Shown here one piece after another: positions 54,777-64,000 of a DNA stretch of 64,000 nt. Made by a program: the position numbers and the translations under genes. Source of the stretch: Bacteroidaceae bacterium (GTDB lineage Bacteria > Bacteroidota > Bacteroidia > Bacteroidales > Bacteroidaceae). Below the pieces are notes generated by a model that was not told the origin of the DNA, ran no database searches, and saw nothing but the letters and a program-made list of their open reading frames with translations. Every line of letters starts with the position of its first letter. Position 1 is the first letter of the stretch. The DNA lies in assembly GCA_017965425.1 (NCBI GenBank), contig JAGCPY010000001.1:1-64000 (forward strand), read 5' to 3'.

Positions 54777-55134
54777 CCTCAATCCCTCACCTTTCAACAC
54801 ATCCAACTGTGAATCAACCGCCTGCAGGTGAGGGATAGGTGAGGGATAGGTGAGGAATGGTGAGGGATTATTTACAGGTGAAACATAAGCAACTGAATGA
54901 CAATCAGATACTAAATCCCATATCCACTCCCCGTTTTTTCGAGAACAATGGCAGAGGTTCAGGCGATGGCCTTCTCTCAGAAAGCACAGAAATAGCAGAA
55001 AGAGGCTTCATCTGCAATGCTTTCTGCGATTTCAGCGGGACAATCCCTCACCATCCCTCACCTATCCCTCACCCATCCCTCACCCGCAAACGGCTCATTG
55101 ACAAGGCCGTATCTAAGAAGGTGAGGGATTGAGG
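54777..55134. mobile_element. Palindromic element with 11-bp phased GGTGAGGGATA arrays (locus B)
   Basis: The outer ends CCTCAATCCCTCACC (54777-54791) and GGTGAGGGATTGAGG (55120-55134) are exact inverses. Inner arrays hold four GGTGAGGGATA-like units (54827-54869) and four inverted units (55041-55085). The 35-nt and 34-nt arms between end and array equal those of locus A in length but not sequence. The centre is 171 nt. There is no ORF. It accounts for most of the 617-bp gap 54614-55230. Confidence 0.85.
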
Positions 55135-55163
55135 CTTTGTTTGCAAAAAAACAAGGAAAAGAG

Positions 55164-55194
55164 TTGGACGGTGCCGCTTTTATTCGTATCTTTG
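55164..55194 (+). promoter_or_regulatory. Promoter of the beta-galactosidase gene
   Basis: TTG (55164-55166), 20-nt spacer, TATCTTTG (55187-55194): a full Bacteroidota-type promoter 36 nt before the ATG. Confidence 0.8.
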
Positions 55195-55218
55195 CGCCAC
55201 AAAACAACTCAATACTAA

Positions 55219-58413
<3,195 letters not shown>

Positions 58414-58440
58414 TTAAGGAGAAGCCTCGCCCCAACAAAC

Positions 58441-60501
58441 ATGAAACCAATAAGAAATAAGCTCAGTCAAGGACAGCCCTCTACCTCCGCCACTTCTGCT
58501 CCCCTTCCTAAAAAGGAGGGGCAGAGTGGTGGCTTTCATTCCATCTCTTGTCCTCGGCTTTGGAATTGGAATGTATTCATTGTCTTGGTTCTTCTCGCAT
58601 CTGGGTTGGTGTTATTAAAACAGGAAACCGAGACCCTGCTGCGTGCACAGGAACTGAATCTCTGGCTTCCAACAGGTCTTTACTGGAAGACCCTCATGCA
58701 GTATCCTGGCGGCGCAGTCTCATGGCTGGGCACTTACCTGACACAATACTTCTTCTATCCGCAACTTGGCGTGAGCATCCTTTGCGTCCTTTGGCTCATC
58801 ATCTGTTTGTTGCTGGTGTGGGTTTATCGTCTTAAAGGAGCATGGCGCGCGCTGACCTTTCTCGTTCCTGCCGCTTTGATGGCCTGCTTTGTTCAGACGG
58901 GCTACTGGCTCTTCTATCAAAAACTGCAAGGTCATCTTTTCGTGCCCACCGTCGGCGTGCTCTTTTCCGTTCTTTGCCTCGTCGTCCAGCGGTTGTTCGA
59001 CAATGGGCTGAATGACAAAGCTGCTCGCTGGACACGCTTGGGATGGATGGCGCTCGTCTGCATCGTCGGCTATCCATTCTTCGGTGCCTGGGCACTTGGA
59101 GCTACGGGGCTGTTGGGTATCTACTGCCTGATCACACCTGTCTCCCCAAAAGAGATTCCCTCTTCCGATTCGGGCATCCTTCCTTTCTGGAAAAGATGGG
59201 AATGGGTTCCCCTTCTCCTCGCTCTCATCCTCATTGCTGTCATCCCGCAAATCTATTACCAGCGATGGTTCGAAATGACAGAGCGTCCGTATGTCTATCT
59301 TGCCGCCCTGCCTTCCATGCACTATGGCCAAGAGAGCTTTGAGCAGTTCCGCATTCCTTATTACGCCATCATTCTGGCCTTCCTTGTCGTCAACACAGTG
59401 AGTGTATGCGAAGGTTTAACCTTCGCCAAACGCCTGAAATCCTGGACGAAAGGCGTTGCCGTCGTTCTCCTGCTCGCACTCGCCATCTTCGGCGTCAGCA
59501 AAGCGTGGTACCACGATGTCAACTTCCAAAAAGAGCTGGCCATGAACCGTGCCATCGAGGAATGCGACTGGGAACGTGTCCTCGACATTGCCCGTGACGG
59601 AAGCAGCGAAGTCAAGCCGACACGACAGATGGTGATGTACAAGAACCTCGCACTCTTCCGTCTCGGACGTGCAGGAAACGAGATGTTCACTTACCCTGAA
59701 GGTTCCACGCCTCAGAATGCCCCGTGGAAGGTGCACATGACACAAGTGGGCGGTAAACTCATCTATTACCACTACGGCAAGGAGAATTTCTGCTACCGTT
59801 GGTGCATGGAGGACGGAGTGGAATTTGGTTGGAAGGCAGAGACCTTGAAATTCATGGCACGTACCTGTCTGCTCAACCAAGAATGGGAAGTCGCTCGCAA
59901 GTATCTCGATTTACTGAAAAAGACCACCTTCCACCACCAGTGGGCCGAACGCTATGCCCGTTTGTTGGATACGCCAGACGCTTTCGACCTCAAGACTTTG
60001 GAAGCCACGGCTAAGGCTGGTGCACCCATCATGGACGAACAGATGACACGCGAGTTCGCTCCCATCATGCACATGATGACCTACCCAGACCGCCTCGACG
60101 GTGACAACACGCTTGTCGAGATGTACCTTCTCCAAACCTTTGCCCACGGCAATGGTGACGACCCGCTCTTCCAAGAGATGACCCTCATTTGTGCTCTCAT
60201 CATGAAAGACATCGATATTTTCTGGCCGCGATTCATGAAATATGCGACCATGAATCCCAATATCCACATGCCACGCCATTATCAGGAAGCCGCCTATCTC
60301 TATGGACATCTTGAAAATAAGGTGGACATCTCACACATGCCTTTCGACCCCGTTGTCAAAGACACATACGAACGCTTCATGAAATTCAATGAGCAATGCG
60401 GCCCCATGACTGAGGAACAGAAAGCCATCGCCTTCTATCCACAGTTCGGCAGCACCTTCTATTATTTCTATTTCCTCGTGCGCAACCAGAAGACCAATTA
60501 A
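58441..60501 (+). CDS. Large integral membrane protein, DUF6057-like, with repeat-derived N-terminus
   Basis: A 686-aa protein. About ten hydrophobic helices lie between residues 40 and 370 in pairs, followed by a soluble C-terminal half of about 310 residues that is helical and TPR-like (NRAIEECDWERVLDIARDG, and MARTCLLNQEWEVARKYLDLL). Overall it resembles Bacteroidota DUF6057 membrane proteins of unknown function. The first about 30 residues (STSATSAPLPKKEGQSGG) are encoded by a GC-rich palindrome (58487-58533) of the family seen in pyrF; a real start further in cannot be excluded. It is 4 bp upstream of the TolB-like lipoprotein gene, and the two probably work together. Confidence 0.75.
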   Translation: MKPIRNKLSQGQPSTSATSAPLPKKEGQSGGFHSISCPRLWNWNVFIVLVLLASGLVLLKQETETLLRAQELNLWLPTGLYWKTLMQYPGGAVSWLGTYLTQYFFYPQLGVSILCVLWLIICLLLVWVYRLKGAWRALTFLVPAALMACFVQTGYWLFYQKLQGHLFVPTVGVLFSVLCLVVQRLFDNGLNDKAARWTRLGWMALVCIVGYPFFGAWALGATGLLGIYCLITPVSPKEIPSSDSGILPFWKRWEWVPLLLALILIAVIPQIYYQRWFEMTERPYVYLAALPSMHYGQESFEQFRIPYYAIILAFLVVNTVSVCEGLTFAKRLKSWTKGVAVVLLLALAIFGVSKAWYHDVNFQKELAMNRAIEECDWERVLDIARDGSSEVKPTRQMVMYKNLALFRLGRAGNEMFTYPEGSTPQNAPWKVHMTQVGGKLIYYHYGKENFCYRWCMEDGVEFGWKAETLKFMARTCLLNQEWEVARKYLDLLKKTTFHHQWAERYARLLDTPDAFDLKTLEATAKAGAPIMDEQMTREFAPIMHMMTYPDRLDGDNTLVEMYLLQTFAHGNGDDPLFQEMTLICALIMKDIDIFWPRFMKYATMNPNIHMPRHYQEAAYLYGHLENKVDISHMPFDPVVKDTYERFMKFNEQCGPMTEEQKAIAFYPQFGSTFYYFYFLVRNQKTN
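58487..58533 (+). repeat. GC-rich palindromic element inside the DUF6057-like gene
   Basis: GCTCCCCTTCCT pairs imperfectly with AAGGAGGGGCAGAG, and CCGCCAC with GTGGTGG further out, around the loop AAA. It is in frame near the start of the gene and resembles the pyrF insertions. Confidence 0.65.
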
Positions 60502-60505
60502 AAAC

Positions 60506-62191
60506 ATGATGTTTCCACTATTCAACCACATAAAGAACGTCCTGTATGTTGCGATTCTATCGCAACTACTATTGTTCTCATCCTGCACCTCGCCTTCTGC
60601 CCCGACCTCCTTCACAGAAGACAAGGACCTACCCACCATCTACCCTGACTATATTGGCGTCACCGTCCCCTGCAACATTGCTCCCCTGCATTTCCACATC
60701 GACCACGAAGCCGAGGCTACAGACTTCGTCACTCGTTTCACAGCCGGCGGCCAGCAGTGGACACTCGATGGAGAGGATGTCTGCACAGGCATGAAGAAAT
60801 GGCAGAAAATGAAAGATGCAGCCTTGGCTGCTGACGGAAAGATTTCCGTTGAAGTCTTCGTCAAGAATGAAAAGACATGGCAGCGACAGCAACCCTTCAG
60901 CATCACAGTTTCCAAGGACAGCATCGACCCCTACATTTCCTACCGCCTCATTTCGCCTTCATACGTAACCTACGAAGACCTGACACTGAACCAACGTTGC
61001 CTCGAGAACTTCGACGAAAGTCTTATTTACGGGAACATGATTAACAGCGACGAGAAGAACGGACAGTGTATCAACTGCCATCACGCTCAATGGTACAATC
61101 CTCAACGCATCCAGTTTCATGTTCGTCAGCACTTAGGCGGTACTGTCATCGCCTATGATGGTAAGCTACAGAAGATCAACCTCAAGACCGACAGCACCAT
61201 TTCCGCTGGAGTCTATCCAACTTGGCATCCCAGTAAACCGTGGATTGTCTATTCCACCAACATGACAGGGCAGAGTTTCCACACGCGCGACATCAATAAG
61301 ATAGAGGTGCAGGATACCAAGAGCAACCTCATCTTCTATGACCTTGAGCATAACGAGGTAACACCCATCACGCGTGACACTACGTGGTTTGACTGTTTCC
61401 CCTTCTGGTCACCCGACGGAAAGTATATCTATTACGTCAGCGCCCATTGGGAGCGTCGCGACACGGTGAACATGGATTTTGAACTCATCAAAAACTATAA
61501 GGAGGTACAGTACAACCTCTATCGCAAGCCCTTCGACGAGCAGACCCGTACCTTTGGCCCTCGTGAACTCATCTACGATGCCGTGGCACGCAACCGCAGC
61601 GTCACCCTGCCACGCGTCTCCCCCGATGGGCGCTGGCTGATGTTCACCGAAGGACAATATGGTGTCTTCCATATCTGGCATGGCGATGCCGACCTCTTCC
61701 TCATGGACCTGACACAGGCCGCACCCGTAGAACCTACGCCCGTCGCTATCTTTACCCCCGACGCCCTGCCCGCTGGGGCTGTTCCCCCGACGGCTAACAA
61801 TGTGGAACGCGAAGCAGCGGCCGACAGCCTGCGGGAGGCACAAGGCCTGCGCACCCCTCTTCCCTGCCATATCCGTAACATCACTGAACTCAACTCGCCC
61901 GACGTGGAGAGCTATCACTCCTGGTCCAGCAACGGTTGCTGGGTCATCTTCTCCAGCCGACGCACCGACGGCAACTTCACGCGCCCCTTCATCGCTCACC
62001 ATGACGGCAACGGTCGTTTTTCCCGTCCCTTCGAGTTACCGCAGAACAACCCGCAGTACCATCGAGAGTTCCTCCGCAGTTTCAATATTCCCGAATTTCT
62101 TTCTGGCCCTGTCACCATCCGACCTCAAGAGTTCGCCAACATCATTAAAAAAGATCCGATACCAGCCCAACTGAAGATGAAAAGACAATGA
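60506..62191 (+). CDS. TolB-like/PD40 propeller lipoprotein with a CxxCH motif
   Basis: A 561-aa lipoprotein with lipobox FSSC (C27). Residues about 35-145 are a beta-rich N-terminal domain. The motif C188-I-N-C191-H192 in NGQCINCHHAQW matches a c-type heme attachment site. PD40/TolB-like propeller blades follow (YPTWHPSKPWIVYSTN, FPFWSPDGKYIYYVSA, PRVSPDGRWLMFTEG, HSWSSNGCWVIFSSRR). This combination occurs in Bacteroidota proteins of unknown function, sometimes labelled cytochrome-c-biogenesis-related. It lies 4 bp after the membrane protein gene and overlaps the S9 peptidase gene by 4 bp (ATGA), so the three are translationally coupled. Whether it binds heme is not shown. Confidence 0.78.
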   Translation: MMFPLFNHIKNVLYVAILSQLLLFSSCTSPSAPTSFTEDKDLPTIYPDYIGVTVPCNIAPLHFHIDHEAEATDFVTRFTAGGQQWTLDGEDVCTGMKKWQKMKDAALAADGKISVEVFVKNEKTWQRQQPFSITVSKDSIDPYISYRLISPSYVTYEDLTLNQRCLENFDESLIYGNMINSDEKNGQCINCHHAQWYNPQRIQFHVRQHLGGTVIAYDGKLQKINLKTDSTISAGVYPTWHPSKPWIVYSTNMTGQSFHTRDINKIEVQDTKSNLIFYDLEHNEVTPITRDTTWFDCFPFWSPDGKYIYYVSAHWERRDTVNMDFELIKNYKEVQYNLYRKPFDEQTRTFGPRELIYDAVARNRSVTLPRVSPDGRWLMFTEGQYGVFHIWHGDADLFLMDLTQAAPVEPTPVAIFTPDALPAGAVPPTANNVEREAAADSLREAQGLRTPLPCHIRNITELNSPDVESYHSWSSNGCWVIFSSRRTDGNFTRPFIAHHDGNGRFSRPFELPQNNPQYHREFLRSFNIPEFLSGPVTIRPQEFANIIKKDPIPAQLKMKRQ

Positions 62192-64000
62192 AAAAAACTT
62201 TCTTCTTTCTTATTTATCATTTCTTTATCATTTCTATCGCAGCCCAAGGCACTCTCGAAGATTATAATCGTGCCTATGCCTTACAACGCTCCTTCTCTTG
62301 GTCGAAGGTCAAGAACCACGTCGATGATGCCCGCTGGATGTCTGACGACCGCTTTCAATATCATCTCACCGACGGCGACAAAGGCGTTTGGCACTTCGGA
62401 CAGGTGAACCCTGACGGCTCCATCACCCTTGCTGACAGTACAGCCGACCGTCCCTTAGAGAGTTCATCTTCGGTTCGTGCCCGACGTTTTCCCCGTCGTG
62501 ACAATGCCAACCCTATTCGCTTTGTCACCAACCCTTCCAAACGTCGTCATGAGCGCCATTGGATGGAAACCGACGACGAACGCAGTGGCGACCCCGTTTT
62601 CTCTCCGGATTCCTCTCTCGTGGCCTTCATCCGAAACGACAACGTCTATGTGGCCAAGCCCGATGGTTCGGAAACTCGTGCCATCTCCACAGAAGGAACC
62701 CTCAGCCACTACTTCAGTAGCTACATCCAGTGGAGCCCAGACGGCCATTACTTGGCCGTCAACCGCATCCGTCCCATTGAAAAGCGTTACGTCTATTATG
62801 TGGAATCCTCCCCTTCCGACCAACTTCAACCCATCCTTCATAAACAGGAATATGCCAAGCCTGGCGACGAATTAGCTCAGAAGACACCCTATATCTTCGA
62901 AGTTGCTTCGGGTCGAGCTGTTTGCCCGGCCCCTGAACTTATTGCCAACCAGTATGACCTTTCACGCTTAGAGTGGTGCAACGACTCCCACTCCATCCGT
63001 TTCGAGTACAACCAACGCGGCCACCACTTATACCGTGTTTACGAGATGGCTGTGACAGGGAATGTGCGCACTCTTATAGAAGAGCGCGAAGTGAAGTATG
63101 TCCGCTACTCCAACAACTACCGTCACGACCTTTACGGAGACAGCCTCATCCTCTGGTTGAGCGAACGTGACGGTTTCCCTCACCTCTACCTCTTCGACAC
63201 CACTCGCCCCGTCCCCAAGAAAAAGAAAGGAACTTCCCCCACGGAATGCCTGTCACGGCAGTTGACTCGCGGAAACTGGTGTGTCCGCCGTGTCCTCCAC
63301 ATCGACGAGGAAAAAGGCATCATTTTCTTCTCGGCCAACGGCATACACCCCGAGGAAGATCCATATCACATCCATTATTGCCGTGTCAAGCTTGACGGCA
63401 CTGGTTTCACAGACCTCACTCCTGAGCCCGCCAATCACAACGCTCGCTTTAACGACGATTTCTCTGCACTCATCGACACCTATTCGACGCAAAACACGCC
63501 TCCTACCACCAAAATAAGAGTGTTCGGCGATTCAGTCGCCGAGAAGACCCTCGCCAGTGCAGACATCACCGACCTTATTTCGTCAGGTTGGACAGCACCT
63601 GAAATCTTCGTGGCATCCGGTCGCGATGGAAAGACACCCATGTGGGGTATCATCCAGCGCCCCTCCCACTTTGATCCATCTAAGAAATATCCCGTCATCG
63701 AATACATCTATGCAGGACCAGGTGACAGCTACACGCCCAAGTCCTTCCAGCCCTACAACTACTACACATCCTCTTTGGCAGAGCTCGGCTTCATCGTCGT
63801 GCAACTCGATGCCATGGGTACCAGCAACCGCGGCAAGGCCTTCGAAGAAGTATGCTACAAGAACCTCAAGGACGCAGGCTTCCCCGACCGCATCGCGTGG
63901 ATAAAAGCCGCTGCAGAGAAATACCCCTACATGGATATCAGCCGCGTAGGTATTTATGGATGTTCGGCAGGCGGCCAGGAAAGCACAGGAGCCGTCCTCT
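62188..64000 (+). CDS. S9-family dipeptidyl peptidase (DPP4-like), truncated by the window end
   Basis: 604 codons are present and no stop is reached at 64000. The signal peptide is MKKTFFFLIYHFFIISIAAQ. A DPP4-type beta-propeller spans about residues 40-440 (DPVFSPDSSLVAFIRNDNVYV, YIQWSPDGHYLAVNRI, HLYRVYEMAVTG). The catalytic alpha/beta-hydrolase domain begins near 470 (APEIFVASGRDGKTPMWGII) and holds the nucleophile S593 in GIYGCSAGGQ. The Asp and His of the triad lie beyond the window. It should remove N-terminal dipeptides in the periplasm or at the surface. The start overlaps the previous stop (ATGA). Confidence 0.93.
   Translation, partial: MKKTFFFLIYHFFIISIAAQGTLEDYNRAYALQRSFSWSKVKNHVDDARWMSDDRFQYHLTDGDKGVWHFGQVNPDGSITLADSTADRPLESSSSVRARRFPRRDNANPIRFVTNPSKRRHERHWMETDDERSGDPVFSPDSSLVAFIRNDNVYVAKPDGSETRAISTEGTLSHYFSSYIQWSPDGHYLAVNRIRPIEKRYVYYVESSPSDQLQPILHKQEYAKPGDELAQKTPYIFEVASGRAVCPAPELIANQYDLSRLEWCNDSHSIRFEYNQRGHHLYRVYEMAVTGNVRTLIEEREVKYVRYSNNYRHDLYGDSLILWLSERDGFPHLYLFDTTRPVPKKKKGTSPTECLSRQLTRGNWCVRRVLHIDEEKGIIFFSANGIHPEEDPYHIHYCRVKLDGTGFTDLTPEPANHNARFNDDFSALIDTYSTQNTPPTTKIRVFGDSVAEKTLASADITDLISSGWTAPEIFVASGRDGKTPMWGIIQRPSHFDPSKKYPVIEYIYAGPGDSYTPKSFQPYNYYTSSLAELGFIVVQLDAMGTSNRGKAFEEVCYKNLKDAGFPDRIAWIKAAAEKYPYMDISRVGIYGCSAGGQESTGAVL

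Overview
The window reads as a chromosomal segment of a Bacteroidota bacterium, most likely Prevotella or a close relative. The evidence is the TAnnTTTG-type promoters, three SusC/SusD pairs with surface-lipoprotein signals, a fused LpxC-FabZ, GxxExxY-family genes, a BT4734/VapE-type protein and Prevotella-style C-terminal tails on secreted proteins. No tools were run; all family calls come from reading motifs by eye.

Layout. (1) 1-930: a tRNA-Val(CAC) with promoter and terminator, followed by a 384-bp MITE-like element with 33-bp inverted ends and an internal 79-bp minisatellite. (2) 932-9385, minus strand: a five-gene beta-glucan locus, read in transcription order as GH16 endoglucanase, secreted glycan-binding candidate, small lipoprotein, SusC, SusD, with a threonine aldolase gene directly upstream. 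(3) 10578-19224, plus strand: prfA, then a repeat-rich block in which an imperfect palindromic repeat built from AGATTGACG motifs lies just in front of each of five consecutive genes: a mosaic 824-aa lipoprotein, GxxExxY nuclease-fold protein 1, a DUF4153 membrane protein, GxxExxY protein 2 and pyrF. The repeat subtypes around the two GxxExxY genes differ, and each gene sits between repeats resembling each other. This is the best candidate for an undescribed system in the window. pyrF also carries two in-frame palindromic insertions. (4) 19774-29378: an orphan VapE-like ATPase, then lipid A genes (lpxD, lpxC-fabZ, lpxA), a pRiA4b ORF-3-like protein, miaA and a class A penicillin-binding protein. 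(5) 29476-33293: GH43 and GH128 secreted glycosidases. (6) 34045-54613: a 20.6-kb operon of two SusC, two SusD and four fasciclin-type lipoproteins with no enzyme. It is bracketed by two copies of a palindromic element carrying 11-bp phased GGTGAGGGATA arrays. (7) 55231-64000: a GH2 beta-galactosidase, a large membrane protein, a TolB-like lipoprotein with a CxxCH motif and the first 604 codons of an S9 dipeptidyl peptidase cut by the window end.

Functionally the window mixes housekeeping genes (translation termination, tRNA modification, UMP synthesis, lipid A, murein) with outer-membrane nutrient capture. GH16 and GH128 both point to beta-1,3-type glucans. The ligand of the fasciclin/SusCD operon cannot be read from the sequence. 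No HTCS, ECF sigma or AraC regulator, no integrase and no transposase was seen.
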